A DNA stretch of 64,000 nucleotides from Calothrix sp. NIES-4101 (GTDB taxonomy: Bacteria; Cyanobacteriota; Cyanobacteriia; Cyanobacteriales; Nostocaceae): positions 1,860,001-1,924,000 of the forward strand of contig AP018280.1 in assembly GCA_004296455.1 (NCBI GenBank). The letters run 5' to 3'. The position numbers and the translations under genes were made by a program. A model generated the notes under the pieces. The model ran no database searches and was not told the DNA's origin. It saw only the letters and a program-made list of their open reading frames with translations. Below are positions 49,882 through 61,307 of this stretch, piece after piece (position 1 is the stretch's first letter; each line of letters starts with the position of its first letter).

Positions 49882-50766
49882 TCAAATTAAATTTAGTTCT
49901 TTCAAAACAACCTCTAATCGCTGAGTAACTTCTGGTGATACGTCACAGAGTGGCGGACGGGAGGAACCTACTTGCCATCCACAAAGCTGAAGTGCAGCTT
50001 TTACTGGAATTGGATTAGTGGTGATGAATAAAGCTTTGAATAGAGGAAAAAGCCGCAGGTGAATTTCGGTTGCTTGCTGTACTTTACCCGAATTGTAAGC
50101 TTGTATCATCTGTTGTAGCTGTGTACCTACTATATGGGAAGCAACGCTAACCACACCTTTAGCACCAATCGCCAGTAAAGGTAAAGTCAAAGAATCATCT
50201 CCAGAGTAAATGTGAAACTCTGGTGGTGTCAAGCGACTAATCTCGCTGGCTTGGTCTATATTTCCACTTGCTTCTTTGATGCCAATAATATTATTGATCT
50301 CGGCTAGCTTTGCCACGGTTTCTGGCATTAAGTTTTGACCTGTACGACCAGGAACGTTATATAACAACACGGGTAAATCTGGTGTTGCTTCAGCGATCGC
50401 TTTAAAGTGTTGATATAATCCCGCTTGCGGCGGTTTATTATAATAGGGGACTACTTGTAAACAACCATGTACTCCTATATTAGCGGCTTTTTGCGTTGCT
50501 GCGATCGCCTCCTTTGTCGAATTAGAACCACATCCTGCCATTACTAGTGCTTTTCCAGCGACAGCTTGCAGTACCACACTAAACAATTGATATTCTTCGT
50601 CCCAAGAAAGTGTGGGGGACTCTCCGGTTGTGCCGCAGATTACCAGTGTATCGCTGCCATTATCAGCAAGATAGGCTGCTAATTGGGCTGCTAGGTCGTA
50701 ATCAACGCTACCGTCTTTCTTGAACGGTGTGACCATTGCGGTTAAAACTTTACCAAAATCTACCAC
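49882..50766 (-). CDS. dapA: 4-hydroxy-tetrahydrodipicolinate synthase
   Basis: This 294-residue enzyme condenses pyruvate with aspartate semialdehyde in the diaminopimelate/lysine pathway. Seen: [47 protein letters not shown], and the Schiff-base Lys in [12 protein letters not shown]. The start is GTG with AGGAG 10 nt upstream. It follows asd, which provides its substrate, on the same strand. Confidence 0.97.
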   Translation of the reverse strand: MVDFGKVLTAMVTPFKKDGSVDYDLAAQLAAYLADNGSDTLVICGTTGESPTLSWDEEYQLFSVVLQAVAGKALVMAGCGSNSTKEAIAATQKAANIGVHGCLQVVPYYNKPPQAGLYQHFKAIAEATPDLPVLLYNVPGRTGQNLMPETVAKLAEINNIIGIKEASGNIDQASEISRLTPPEFHIYSGDDSLTLPLLAIGAKGVVSVASHIVGTQLQQMIQAYNSGKVQQATEIHLRLFPLFKALFITTNPIPVKAALQLCGWQVGSSRPPLCDVSPEVTQRLEVVLKELNLI

Positions 50767-51081
50767 CCTTGTTTTACTCCTGATTCGTATTTACCTGTTG
50801 AAATTAGTGCGGTGGTTTTCTTAAAAATAGCTTACTTGCAAATTTATTTCAACTTTAATTGTTTGTTATTTGCTATTTGTTACTTATACTAATAATCAAT
50901 CACTAACAGTGGATAATTATTTTTATCAACTCTAAACAGAATAATCAAGGGGTGTGAATGTTCTATTCATAGTGATGAAATACTAATTACCCTATGCATA
51001 TCATCATGTCAGGACAGTGTTAATGCTGACAAACTAGATATCAAGCTATTTCTATTCCTGTAATTATCAATTCCGCACTTT
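50767..51081. other. Spacer between asd and dapA
   Basis: AT-rich, with short heptad-like repeats (TTTGTTATTTGCTATTTGTTAC near 50860). No gene or terminator is evident. Confidence 0.4.
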
Positions 51082-52125
51082 TTACCGTGAAACTGTTGCT
51101 GGTTCTGGCTTCACTATGTTTTTTTCTACCAACAATTCGGCAATTTGTACGGCATTTAAAGCGGCACCTTTGCGAATTTGGTCACCACACAACCACAATT
51201 CTAAACCGCAAGGATGAGAAATATCCTGACGAATTCTACCTACCAAAACTTCATCACGACCTGTAGCATCGACTGGCATAGGGAAATAGTTGGCTTGCCA
51301 ATCTTCTACTACTTTTACTCCTGGTGCTTTGTTGAGAATTTCTCTGGCTTCATCAGCAGAAAAAGGCTCGGCAAATTCTAAATTAATTGCTTCTGAATGG
51401 GCGCGTAGCACAGGAACACGCACACAAGTCGCTGTCACCCTGATATCTGGAGCCGCGAAAATCTTCCGGGTTTCGTTAACCATTTTCATTTCTTCTTCAC
51501 AATAACCCATCTCATTTAGTGGCGTATTGTGGGGAAACAAATTAAATGCTAGAGGATAGGGGAAAATATCGGTTGGTGGTTTTTCGCCGGTTAAAATCGC
51601 ACTAGCTTGGGCTTGTACCTCTGCCATTGCTTTTGCACCAGCTCCACTGGCTGATTGGTAAGTAGCGGCAACTATTCTCTGAATTTTTTTGACTTGGTGT
51701 AGTGGATAAATTGCCACTGCCATCAGGATTGTCGTGCAGTTAGGATTGGCAATAATTCCTTTGTGCTTGACTACAGCATCGGGATTAACTTCTGGCACAA
51801 CTAAGGGTACATCTGGGTTCATCCGGAATGCACTGGAATTATCAATGACTACTGCTCCCGCATCAACAGCTTTGTGTGCCCAAGCTCGAGATGTAGAACC
51901 ACCAGCACTTGCTAGTAAGATATCAACATTGTTAAAGGAATTTTCATCTACGGCTGCAACTGTAATATTTTCTCCCTTAAATGGTAAAGTCTGACCAGCA
52001 CTTCTGGGTGATGCTAATAATTTTAGATCAGCAAGGGGGAAATGACGACTTTCCAATAATTCCAGCAACTCATAACCGACTGCTCCGGTTGCTCCTAAAA
52101 TAGCGACAGTATAGGTTTTAGACAA
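51082..52125 (-). CDS. asd: Aspartate-semialdehyde dehydrogenase
   Basis: This 347-residue NADPH enzyme makes aspartate semialdehyde, the branch point to Lys, Met and Thr. Seen: VAILGATGAVGYELLELLE, the catalytic Cys in ANPNCTTILMAVAI, and QSASGAGAKAMAE. The start is TTG, supported by GGAGG 8 nt upstream and by the conserved N-terminus. It is transcribed divergently from tig across a 1-kb spacer. Confidence 0.97.
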   Translation of the reverse strand: MSKTYTVAILGATGAVGYELLELLESRHFPLADLKLLASPRSAGQTLPFKGENITVAAVDENSFNNVDILLASAGGSTSRAWAHKAVDAGAVVIDNSSAFRMNPDVPLVVPEVNPDAVVKHKGIIANPNCTTILMAVAIYPLHQVKKIQRIVAATYQSASGAGAKAMAEVQAQASAILTGEKPPTDIFPYPLAFNLFPHNTPLNEMGYCEEEMKMVNETRKIFAAPDIRVTATCVRVPVLRAHSEAINLEFAEPFSADEAREILNKAPGVKVVEDWQANYFPMPVDATGRDEVLVGRIRQDISHPCGLELWLCGDQIRKGAALNAVQIAELLVEKNIVKPEPATVSR

Positions 52126-53196
52126 ATTTACTTCCTCCGACGATTATTGACGAGTGTTTTTTAGTAAATGCCTTGGACGTATTGCCAAGTAAAAATGAAA
52201 TTTTTGAATCTGAATATAATTGATATTCTACTTATACTTTGGTGATCGAGAAAACATCAAAACAGAATTATTTTACGGTTTTATACTTAAAATTATGGGT
52301 CTTCTCTGGATAGACTTGCGAAATTTATACCTGAGTCTTCGTAAAATTATAATTTGTGATAGTTAAATAATAAATGAAATTTTTACCTAAATGACTAATA
52401 AGACAATATATTATATTGCAAAATTGCAAACATCAGTTTCTATAAAAACATCAGGAATCTGGCAGAAGAGATGATAGTGGGAATCGAATCAGAATCTGTC
52501 AGGTGTTTTCGTATGAAAGATTGATGTACTATGATTCAGAAGGAGAAAACATAGGCAAACAGGTTGAAATACTACTGAATAGCAGTCGTTTTACCTGGGC
52601 AATATGAGAGTTTGGTTGGGAATTCCCATTAGACAGGTTGCCAATAGGGAGTTTTAAAGTTAAAAATACTGTCTGAGAATCAGGATATCACAACTAAGCG
52701 ACGTGAAAAGTCAGAGGCTTTTCACAGTGGCAAAAAAATGACCGATGGAAATGACTCTCAGACCCATCCAATATTATGTAGTTAAGCCTAGTAAACCGAT
52801 TTTGTACTCCTTGTTTTAGATAAGGATTGCAAAGTTGTTATTTTTCACGTTTATTTATTGGAGGATTATATCAATAAATTTATTTACTATTTAAGTGTCA
52901 AGTGTTTTGACAAGCAGTAAACTTAAAATTCTGCATCAAGCGACAATGCCATTTCATTAAGCACGATCAGGCAGTGAATAGCAAATCGGACTCAAAGAGA
53001 TGGATATATCAATAGTCTAGTCTGAAGACACCTGACTCTGGCAACTTTAATTTCCAGTATTTATCGCTAAGGCTTTGAGATACTCACTCTCAGTTAGCTA
53101 GAGTCAAACAGTGATGTGTGAAAATGTGCAGAGGGAAACTTGTCCCTGTCAGATTTCACATGGGAGTAAAAACATCAAAAATAATCGAGACGAAGC
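52126..53196. promoter_or_regulatory. Long divergent region between asd and tig
   Basis: No gene is supported in 1071 bp. Two structured elements stand out: a perfect 8-bp hairpin GTGAAAAG - 7 nt - CTTTTCAC (52703-52725), and an imperfect 44-nt stem (53117-53160) from TGTGAAA to TTTCACA that ends 36 nt before the tig ATG. The second contains GAGGGA and TCCCTG arms. The tig mRNA may have a structured leader, or a small RNA may lie here. Confidence 0.45.
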
Positions 53197-54615
53197 ATGA
53201 AAGTCACCCAGGAGAAACTTCCCGCCAGTCAAATTGGTTTGGAAATCGAAATTACGCCGGAAACCACCAAAAAAACTTACGAACAGGTTGTGAATAACTT
53301 GTCTCGCACCGTTAACATTCCTGGGTTTCGTAAAGGCAAAGTACCCCGCCCAATATTGTTACAGCGTTTAGGAATGGCTCGCATTAAGGCAGCAGCGCTG
53401 GAAGAAATCATCCAAGATGGGATTACCAAAGCTTTGGAGCAAGAAAAAATCCCAGCGATAGGACAACCGCAATTGCGATCGCAGTTTGATGCTTTAATCG
53501 AAAATTATGAACCAGGTCAACCTTTTACTTTTTCAGCAGCAGTTGATGTAGAACCAGAAGTGCAGTTAAGTCAGTATACTGGACTACAAATCACCGCCGA
53601 AGAAGTAAAATACGATCCCACGCGAGTTGATACAGTTTTGGATGGCGAACGTCAACAGATGGGCACCCTAATCCCCATCGAAGGGCGCGCAGCACAAATC
53701 GGCGATGTTGCAGTTGTCGATTTTAAAGGAGTTATCGACAAAGGCGAAGGCGAAGAAGGGGAGCCCGAACCGATTCCCGGTGGAGAAGCTGAAGATTTTC
53801 AAGTAGAACTACAAGAAGATCGGTTTATTCCCGGATTTGTAACCGGAATTGTGGGGATGAATCCCGGTGAAACCAAAGAAATCAAAGCCACATTCCCCAC
53901 CCCCTATGCCAACGAGGAATTAGCTGGCAAACCAGCTACTTTTACTGTTACTGTCAAAGAACTGAAGGAAAAAGAACTGCCAGAATTAAATGATGACTTC
54001 GCCAAAGAAGTTAGCGAGTTTGAAACTTTAGCGGAACTGCGGGCATCATTGGAAGAACGTTTTCAGAAAGAAGCTAGCGACAAAACAAGGGCAAATAAAC
54101 AAGAGGCATTACTTAACGAACTAGTTAAGTATGTCGAAATCGACCTACCCGACACCATGATTCAGCAGGAAGTTGATGCCATGCTGACACAAACAGCAAT
54201 GCGCTTGCAACAGCAGGGTATGGACATCCGTAAATTGTTTACTGCTGATATTATTCCCAAACTACGCGAAAATTCTCGCGGCGAAGCCACCGATAGAATT
54301 AAACGTAGCCTCTCCTTGCGGGAAGTTGGTAAACGTGAATCCATCAAAGTTACTGATGAAGAAATTCAAAATCGTGTCACAGAATTGATGGCAGAATATG
54401 CTGATCAACAAGATATAGATGAAGATAGATTGCGTTCAGCAGTCGAAAATGAAATGCTAACCGAAAAAATAGTCGATTGGCTTTTAGAAAAGTCCAGCGT
54501 CGAGCTTGTTCCCGAAGGTTCTCTCCAAAAAGCAGAAGAAGCCGAAGTGAATGAAGAAACTGAAGAAACAGTAGTCGAAACCGTCGCCACTGAAGTATCA
54601 GAGGCTGGAGAATAG
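53197..54615 (+). CDS. tig: Trigger factor, ribosome-associated chaperone
   Basis: The protein has 472 residues. The ribosome-binding signature GFRKGKVPRPILLQRLG lies near residues 44-60. The FKBP-like PPIase domain (about 160-245) has AAQIGDVAVVDFKGVID and RFIPGFVTGIVGMNPGETK. The helical C-terminal arms follow, ending in an acidic EEAEVNEETEETVV tail. It folds nascent chains at the ribosome exit. The tig-clpP-clpX order is a classic bacterial cluster. Confidence 0.97.
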   Translation: MKVTQEKLPASQIGLEIEITPETTKKTYEQVVNNLSRTVNIPGFRKGKVPRPILLQRLGMARIKAAALEEIIQDGITKALEQEKIPAIGQPQLRSQFDALIENYEPGQPFTFSAAVDVEPEVQLSQYTGLQITAEEVKYDPTRVDTVLDGERQQMGTLIPIEGRAAQIGDVAVVDFKGVIDKGEGEEGEPEPIPGGEAEDFQVELQEDRFIPGFVTGIVGMNPGETKEIKATFPTPYANEELAGKPATFTVTVKELKEKELPELNDDFAKEVSEFETLAELRASLEERFQKEASDKTRANKQEALLNELVKYVEIDLPDTMIQQEVDAMLTQTAMRLQQQGMDIRKLFTADIIPKLRENSRGEATDRIKRSLSLREVGKRESIKVTDEEIQNRVTELMAEYADQQDIDEDRLRSAVENEMLTEKIVDWLLEKSSVELVPEGSLQKAEEAEVNEETEETVVETVATEVSEAGE

Positions 54616-54958
54616 AAAGTAAGCAGTAGGGATTCGGAATTCGGGTAAAATACCCAATTCCCAATTTCCCCATGCCTAATTCCCAATTCCCATTTACAAT
54701 TGAGTAAGCCAAAGAACTAATCGTGACGAATGTTACTAACTCAGTATGATCGCATGATTTGATGGTGTGATAACCGTACAGTTTAACCAAAAAAGGATAT
54801 CGCACGATCAGAATTTAGATGAGGCATAATGGTTAACACATACCCTAAAATACCAAAACTTTGTGCTTTGCAGTTCGCAGTATGAACTCAATTTTAAGCT
54901 CAAATGGCAAAAACTCCCCCATTTAACCCACAGTTCTATTGATTGTTAGGCGTTCTGT
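54616..54958. repeat. Spacer with CCCAATT-type STRR repeats
   Basis: Repeated ATTCCCAATT and TTCCC units (54645-54700) lie between tig and clpP. They include an imperfect hairpin GAATTCGGGT - AAAAT - ACCCAATTC near 54637-54660. No coding frame is supported. Confidence 0.6.
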
Positions 54959-55654
54959 ATGTTTTTATCGCAATCAGGAAATTATCCCATCGGTAGCTTG
55001 AGTAAATTAGCAATTAACTCCCTTGGCACTCCTAGCAACATCGTCCCGATGGTTGTAGAACAATCAGGTGTGGGAGAAAGGGCATTTGATATCTACTCCC
55101 GTTTACTGCGGGAGCGAATTGTATTCTTGGGTACGCCAGTTGACGACAATGTTGCCAACTCTATCATTGCCCAGTTATTATTTCTCGATGCTGAAGATTC
55201 CGAAAAAGATATTCAGCTTTATATCAATTCTCCTGGTGGTTCGGTTACAGCAGGAATGGCAATTTATGATACAATTCAGCAAATTCGTCCAGATGTTGTC
55301 ACCATTTGCTTCGGTTTAGCCGCTAGTATGGGGGCGTTTCTCCTAGCTGCTGGCACAGCTGGCAAACGGATGTCTTTACCCGATTCCCGAATTATGATTC
55401 ACCAACCACTCGGTGGCGCTCAGGGACAAGCAGTAGACATCGAAATTCAAGCCAAAGAAATTCTTTATCATAAGTCTAAGTTGAACCAGTTACTGGCACA
55501 CCATACTAGACAACCTTTAGAAAGAATTGAAGCTGACACGGAACGCGACTTTTTCATGTCGGCAGATGAAGCCAAAAATTATGGCCTTATCGACCAAGTA
55601 ATTTCCACATCCAATCTTCCCGCAGTTGGGGAAAACGTTACCATTGTCAAATAA
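54959..55654 (+). CDS. clpP: ATP-dependent Clp protease proteolytic subunit
   Basis: The protein has 231 residues from this ATG; Met 31 (55049, [14 protein letters not shown]) is where most ClpP proteins begin, so the true start may be there. Catalytic Ser is in [15 protein letters not shown] (about 123) and His in IMIHQPLGG (about 148). [19 protein letters not shown] is also standard. It pairs with ClpX, encoded 10 nt downstream, to unfold and degrade proteins. Confidence 0.96.
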   Translation: MFLSQSGNYPIGSLSKLAINSLGTPSNIVPMVVEQSGVGERAFDIYSRLLRERIVFLGTPVDDNVANSIIAQLLFLDAEDSEKDIQLYINSPGGSVTAGMAIYDTIQQIRPDVVTICFGLAASMGAFLLAAGTAGKRMSLPDSRIMIHQPLGGAQGQAVDIEIQAKEILYHKSKLNQLLAHHTRQPLERIEADTERDFFMSADEAKNYGLIDQVISTSNLPAVGENVTIVK

Positions 55655-55664
55655 TGAGGCTGGT

Positions 55665-57008
55665 ATGTCTAAGTACGACTCCCATTTAAAATGTTCGTTT
55701 TGTGGCAAGTCTCAAGAGCAGGTGCGTAAGCTAATCGCCGGACCGGGAGTCTACATCTGCGATGAATGCGTAGACTTGTGCAATGAAATACTAGATGAGG
55801 AGTTGCTCGACACAAACGGCGCTGCGGCGGCTCAACCTGCTCCCAAGTCCGAACAACCTCAGAAACGCCGTACCCGTTCCAGTAATCTTTCATTCAATCA
55901 AATACCGAAACCGCGAGAGATTAAAAAGTATCTTGATGAGCATGTTATCGGTCAAGATGAAGCTAAGAAGGTACTATCGGTTGCGGTGTATAACCACTAC
56001 AAACGATTGGCAATTATTCAGTCCAAGGGTAATAGCAAAGCTGCTACTGATGATGCAGTTGAATTGCAAAAGTCAAATATATTATTAATTGGTCCTACAG
56101 GTTGCGGGAAAACGCTTTTGGCGCAAACCCTGGCAAAAATCCTCGATGTACCCTTTGCAGTTGCTGACGCAACCACCCTCACCGAAGCTGGATATGTGGG
56201 TGAAGATGTAGAAAACATCTTACTACGATTGTTGCAGGTGGCAGATTTAGATGTAGAAGAAGCGCAACGGGGCATTATCTACATCGACGAAATTGATAAA
56301 ATTGCCCGCAAGAGTGAAAACCCATCAATTACCCGTGATGTATCGGGTGAAGGGGTACAGCAAGCCTTGCTGAAAATGCTCGAAGGCACTGTCGCTAACG
56401 TACCACCTCAAGGGGGGCGTAAACACCCCTATCAAGATTGTATTCAGATCGACACTAGCAATATTTTATTTATTTGTGGTGGTGCCTTCGTCGGTTTGGA
56501 AAAAGTGGTTGAGCAGAGAACTGGCAAAAAGTCAATGGGCTTTGTGCAACCGGGCGAAGGCCAATCAAAAGAAAAACGTATTGCCGATACACTGCATCAT
56601 TTAGAACCAGATGACCTAGTGAAATTTGGGATGATACCAGAGTTTATTGGGCGGGTTCCGATGGTGGCAGTTGTAGACCCACTCGACGAAGAAGCATTGA
56701 TGGCGATTTTGACGCAGCCGCGTAGCGCTCTGGTCAAGCAGTATCAAAAATTGCTGAAGATGGACAACGTCCAACTCGAATTTAAACCAGAAGCTTTACG
56801 AGCGATCGCCCAGGAAGCATACCGGAGAAAAACAGGTGCCAGAGCATTGCGCGGTATTATTGAGGAACTAATGCTAGATGTCATGTACGAAATGCCATCC
56901 CGTAAAGATGTGGGACACTGCTCTGTGACACGGGAAATGGTTGAGAAACGTTCTACGGCAGAGTTGATAGTGCATCCTTCTTCCTTACCTAAGCCTGAAT
57001 CAGCTTAG
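55665..57008 (+). CDS. clpX: ATP-dependent Clp protease ATPase subunit ClpX
   Basis: The protein has 447 residues. The start was set at MSKYDSHLK because the N-terminal zinc-binding domain (CSFCGK ... CDECVDLC) follows directly and a GAGG precedes the ATG. Walker A is [14 protein letters not shown], Walker [13 protein letters not shown], and the sensor region and [17 protein letters not shown] are standard. It selects and unfolds substrates for ClpP. Confidence 0.97.
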   Translation: MSKYDSHLKCSFCGKSQEQVRKLIAGPGVYICDECVDLCNEILDEELLDTNGAAAAQPAPKSEQPQKRRTRSSNLSFNQIPKPREIKKYLDEHVIGQDEAKKVLSVAVYNHYKRLAIIQSKGNSKAATDDAVELQKSNILLIGPTGCGKTLLAQTLAKILDVPFAVADATTLTEAGYVGEDVENILLRLLQVADLDVEEAQRGIIYIDEIDKIARKSENPSITRDVSGEGVQQALLKMLEGTVANVPPQGGRKHPYQDCIQIDTSNILFICGGAFVGLEKVVEQRTGKKSMGFVQPGEGQSKEKRIADTLHHLEPDDLVKFGMIPEFIGRVPMVAVVDPLDEEALMAILTQPRSALVKQYQKLLKMDNVQLEFKPEALRAIAQEAYRRKTGARALRGIIEELMLDVMYEMPSRKDVGHCSVTREMVEKRSTAELIVHPSSLPKPESA

Positions 57009-57123
57009 TTAGCTATTTACCTTAGGTATTTGTTAACAGTGATTAGTTATTTGTCCTTTGTAATTGGTGATCAGTCATAATCAGAAGCAGAGGACAAATG
57101 ACTGAGGGTAAAGGGCGAAATTT

Positions 57124-58035
57124 ATGTCCCACATTCAAGTTCGGGGTGTTGAACATTACTATGAATGGATTAGACAACCATCCGGTTCCGAAAGTAAACC
57201 TGTGATGGTTTTTATGCATGGTTGGGCTGGTTCATCTCGGTATTGGCAAAGTACGGCACAAGTATTGTCAGATAAGTTTGATTGTTTACTATATGACATG
57301 CGCGGCTTTGGACGTTCCCAAGGCAAAGCAAGAGCCTTAGAAAAAGCAGGGGAAGCTGTTGTAGAAGCAGGATCTATACCAGCACAAGAGGCAGCAGCAG
57401 CAGAATTGACTTATGAACTGGAAGAATATGCTGATGATTTAGCAGCACTACTAGATAACTTAGAGCTTGGAAAAGTATATATCAACGCCCATTCAATGGG
57501 TGCTTCAATAGCGACTTTATTTATTAACCGCTATTCGCAACGAGTCGAAAGAGCAATTTTAACTTGTAGCGGTGTATTTGAGTATGACAAAAAATCATTT
57601 GAAGCCTTCTATAAATTTGGCGGTTATGTAGTTAAATTTCGTCCTCAATGGTTAGGCAAAATACCATTTGTTAACCGTATGTTTATGGCAAGATTTTTGC
57701 ATCGTCCGATTCCAAATAAGGAAAGACAAGCATTTTTAGATGATTTTCTGATGGCAGATTATGATGCAGCTTTAGGAACAATATTCACATCAGTGAGTAA
57801 ATATCAAGCTGAGATAATGCCAGGAGAATTTAAAAAGTTAGCCGTATCAACATTGTTAATTGCTGGAGAATATGACCAAATTATTCCGGCGAAGTTAGCA
57901 GAAAAGGCGGCAGAATTCAACGATCAGGTTGAACTTGTTGTCATGAAAAATACAGGTCATTTTCCGATGTTGGAAGATGGAGATATGTATTTAAAAGTGG
58001 TACGAGAGTTTTTGAATTCTGGAATTAGGAAATAG
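57124..58035 (+). CDS. Alpha/beta hydrolase
   Basis: The protein has 303 residues. The fold motifs are MVFMHGWAGSSRYW (oxyanion region), LLYDMRGFGRSQGKA, the nucleophile elbow NAHSMGASIATL, LLIAGEYDQIIPAKLA (acid) and NTGHFPMLEDGD (His). A Glu/Ala-rich cap insertion (about 75-105) follows the second motif. The substrate is unknown. It is in the same direction as clpX, 115 nt downstream. Confidence 0.9.
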   Translation: MSHIQVRGVEHYYEWIRQPSGSESKPVMVFMHGWAGSSRYWQSTAQVLSDKFDCLLYDMRGFGRSQGKARALEKAGEAVVEAGSIPAQEAAAAELTYELEEYADDLAALLDNLELGKVYINAHSMGASIATLFINRYSQRVERAILTCSGVFEYDKKSFEAFYKFGGYVVKFRPQWLGKIPFVNRMFMARFLHRPIPNKERQAFLDDFLMADYDAALGTIFTSVSKYQAEIMPGEFKKLAVSTLLIAGEYDQIIPAKLAEKAAEFNDQVELVVMKNTGHFPMLEDGDMYLKVVREFLNSGIRK

Positions 58036-58116
58036 TTAATTCTGAATAGTTATATATTTCAAAGTGAATCTCTGAATATTAAATAAAGACATCAAGAACG
58101 ATGTACACAAGAAGAA

Positions 58117-60987
58117 CTATTTGACTGCTAGAGGTAGTAATAATCGGCTAACAATACGACTATCGGGAAGCTGATAAAAGTGTAATTCTCCTCCCATTTG
58201 TTGCATGAGGTTTTGGCAAATAAGTAAGTGTAAACCTGGGGGTTTGTTTAGGTGTGATAATCCTAATATGTCTTTTGGACTATCTTGGTATAGTTCTGTG
58301 AGTAGCTGCGGATCAATAGTGCCGTTATCAGTAATCGAAAGCTCTAAAGAACGCTCATCTAAGCGACGACACCAAAAGTCAATTCTCCCTCCAGAAACAG
58401 AACGCTCACAGGCTGATATTAACAACTCATTTAGTACAATCTCAATTTTAGCAATATCACCAATAATTATTAAAGAGTATTGTGATGACTGGGTATTGGT
58501 ATTAACTCTGCTATTAGCGTCGTCCGTTGCATTTTGGCCTAAACCATGTATACCCACCCATAATTTTTGTTGTTTGAGTAAACTATCGACTCGTTCAAGC
58601 GATCGCTTGAGTAAACTGGGGATTACTATCCGATCATGGGCAATATCTAATGTCCATTGTTCATCTCTTAATAATCCTGCTATTGATAAATTAGTATTTT
58701 CTAATTGGCGTAATATTTGTTGGTAACGCACCTGCGAGAATTCAGTTTTGGGAATACCTAAGTTTTTGATTTGGGTAATTAACGAGGCTAAATAACGTTG
58801 GTTCTCTTCATAGCGCCGGTGTTTATACCAATTCAGCTGTTGTAATTTTTTCTGATCAGTTAGGATGTTTTGCGTGACTAACTTTTGTCTTTGTGACCAG
58901 GATAATTGACAAATTATTGCCTCTGCTGCTTTTAAGCTTTGTTCTGACCAACGACGATGTAATGTATCAGCCATGACTATGACACCAGTTGCCTCGTAAT
59001 CTGGGGCTGCACGTAATGCCATTAATAATAACTGACCAATACCCTTCCCATACATCCACTTGCGAGTTTCTTCGGGTAAATCATAAGCTTTGACTAGTAA
59101 TATGCTGGGATGTGCATCTGGTGTTGTTAATGCCAATTGAATTAGCGCTTCGGCTTTCACTGGTATTAATGCATCAGTTTTGATATTAAAGTTATCCGCA
59201 ACGACTCCCAGTATAATTTCAGCATATTTTTCGCCAGGTATCCATGACAACATGAATACTAAAGGGCAAGTGAGAACTGATGCAATTTGTCGCAAGGAAA
59301 TCATTTCCAGGTGCTTGTTACCAGGTTCGCTATTAGCCACTTCAACTTGTTCGAGAATACGCAAACAATCCTGGAGGTTTTGCATAATTCTTTCTTGCTG
59401 CTTGCTGTTATGGTGGAGTTGCCACTGTCGAGTAATGACACCAAACTGTTGGCTGACAAGTTGCACTAATTCCTTTTCTTTAACTGTCCAAGCTCTGTTA
59501 TTTTCATGGGTAATCATTAACAAGGATTCGGGAGCTTTTCCCGCCACACAATTAGCAATAATAAAAGATTGTACGCCAACTTCCAGTAATGACGATCGCC
59601 AGTTAAAAAATCGCAAGTCTTCTGCATTTTCCACACCAATGGCTTCTTCGCTACGTTGCAACAGTTGCCAATCAACTTGGCGCAATTCGTCGAAATTAAG
59701 CTTTAAGGGACGATATTTATTTGCTTGGGCTTGATGCAAAATCTCGTATCTATTTTTGTCAGGATTATGAACAAGTAAAATCAACCTTGTCGCTCCCAAA
59801 TAGGCTAGAATTTTACCAGCGCAGTCACTAAAAATTTCTTCAAAGTCCCCTTCACTACAGATACCCCTAGCGACTTGACTGGTTAATTCAGCTTCATCAC
59901 GAATAGATTTAATTGTCGCTTCCATATCTGCAACTGGAGATGTCAACGAAATTAAACCTGCTGCACCTTGAACAAAGTTTTTATCGGTTTCCTTCCAAAT
60001 CCTTGGCTCATTGGCTTCGACGGCAATAAATCCTAGTAAATCCCTTTGCCAAATAATTGGAGCCGCCAGTAGCGATCGCACATGCAAACGTTGCATCAAT
60101 TGGACTGTAAAATGACTTTTGAGGGAAGTCCGTCCTTCCCCTATTGACACCATTTCATTTACTGCCAAAGCGTAATAAAAATCACTTAATTCCTCAACAG
60201 TAATGGAAGTTGGTGAAGACTTATCTTTACGCCCTGGTAATCCGTTTTTTTGATTGTACTGATTTGTAGCTCGTCTCCAAAAGTACCGACCTTCCCTTTC
60301 AAACCAGTAGATGTGTGTATAATTAGGAGCAACAAAATTGTGTGTTGTTTGTAAAACAGCTTCTAGTCGTTGTTCCAAGTTACTGAGTGTTTGTAAATTT
60401 TGTAACAAATCTAACAGAGGCGCTTCCAAACGCTTATTTTGTTTTTGTTGCCAATTCATCTCATATTGATGCAGGGCTGCGGCAAGTTCCCCCAATACCA
60501 TCATCAATCTGGCTTTGGCATCAGTCGGTAACAGATAACCCCAACGCAAGGAAGCTAGCATCAACAAACCTAAACATTTGTCTTTGTAACGAATTGGTAA
60601 AATTATGGTTCCTTGGAGTTGGTGCCTTTTAGCAAATTCCTGCCATCCTTCTGCACGTTTTTCGGCGCGTAAATCAGCGACACCAAGGGGACGTTGCTCG
60701 ATGACAACTTGTTCTAGTAAATCCCCAGGACTCAACACTAAACGTTGAGTGAGAAAATGAGGATTATTAGTATTCTCTGGCAATAAACCACCTTTACCGA
60801 TCAAGATGTGATTAAGGCGATCGTAAAGTGCCACCCAGACCAAGTTATAGTCAAACTGGTCTTTGACAAAAGAGATGATTGTTTCAATTAAAACATCAAC
60901 ATCGTCCTCTTCTCTCAGGCTTTGAAGAACCCGTCCCAAGGAAATTATATGCTGTTCGGCGGCTATAGGTCTTTGTGGCTGAACCAT
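58117..60987 (-). CDS. Multi-GAF protein with C-terminal HATPase-like domain
   Basis: The protein has 956 residues and no membrane segment, so it is soluble. At least two N-terminal GAF-type domains (about 10-180 and 190-355; DDVDVLIETIISFVKDQFDY, GTIILPIRYKDKCLGLLML) are followed by more GAF-like sequence. The C-terminal ~150 residues resemble a histidine-kinase ATPase domain (IEIVLNELLISACERSVSGG, LSITDNGTIDPQ, HLLICQNLMQQMGG). I do not see a clear phospho-accepting His box, and the glycine-rich G2 box is weak, so it may be a degenerate kinase. Confidence 0.78.
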   Translation of the reverse strand: MVQPQRPIAAEQHIISLGRVLQSLREEDDVDVLIETIISFVKDQFDYNLVWVALYDRLNHILIGKGGLLPENTNNPHFLTQRLVLSPGDLLEQVVIEQRPLGVADLRAEKRAEGWQEFAKRHQLQGTIILPIRYKDKCLGLLMLASLRWGYLLPTDAKARLMMVLGELAAALHQYEMNWQQKQNKRLEAPLLDLLQNLQTLSNLEQRLEAVLQTTHNFVAPNYTHIYWFEREGRYFWRRATNQYNQKNGLPGRKDKSSPTSITVEELSDFYYALAVNEMVSIGEGRTSLKSHFTVQLMQRLHVRSLLAAPIIWQRDLLGFIAVEANEPRIWKETDKNFVQGAAGLISLTSPVADMEATIKSIRDEAELTSQVARGICSEGDFEEIFSDCAGKILAYLGATRLILLVHNPDKNRYEILHQAQANKYRPLKLNFDELRQVDWQLLQRSEEAIGVENAEDLRFFNWRSSLLEVGVQSFIIANCVAGKAPESLLMITHENNRAWTVKEKELVQLVSQQFGVITRQWQLHHNSKQQERIMQNLQDCLRILEQVEVANSEPGNKHLEMISLRQIASVLTCPLVFMLSWIPGEKYAEIILGVVADNFNIKTDALIPVKAEALIQLALTTPDAHPSILLVKAYDLPEETRKWMYGKGIGQLLLMALRAAPDYEATGVIVMADTLHRRWSEQSLKAAEAIICQLSWSQRQKLVTQNILTDQKKLQQLNWYKHRRYEENQRYLASLITQIKNLGIPKTEFSQVRYQQILRQLENTNLSIAGLLRDEQWTLDIAHDRIVIPSLLKRSLERVDSLLKQQKLWVGIHGLGQNATDDANSRVNTNTQSSQYSLIIIGDIAKIEIVLNELLISACERSVSGGRIDFWCRRLDERSLELSITDNGTIDPQLLTELYQDSPKDILGLSHLNKPPGLHLLICQNLMQQMGGELHFYQLPDSRIVSRLLLPLAVK

Positions 60988-61099
60988 CTGGCGATCGCGT
61001 GAATATTAATTAATATAGATTGCTACTATATAGGATGCCCAAAATATTACTTCAATCTATAGTTCAGAAGGGAAAGAGTGCTGAGCGAGGAGTTGTAAT

Positions 61100-61143
<44 letters not shown>

Positions 61144-61307
61144 GGCACTGCCAAACAATAATCTTCATGAGGTTCTCTGGGAAACTCCATCCCCTTGCGG
61201 GTGGGGTTGTTGACATATGGTATGGGTTGAAATCTGGCTATAAATATTGATGCATATCTGGGAATACTAAATTCGGACGCCTCAAAAATTAAAAGGCATC
61301 ATCAACC

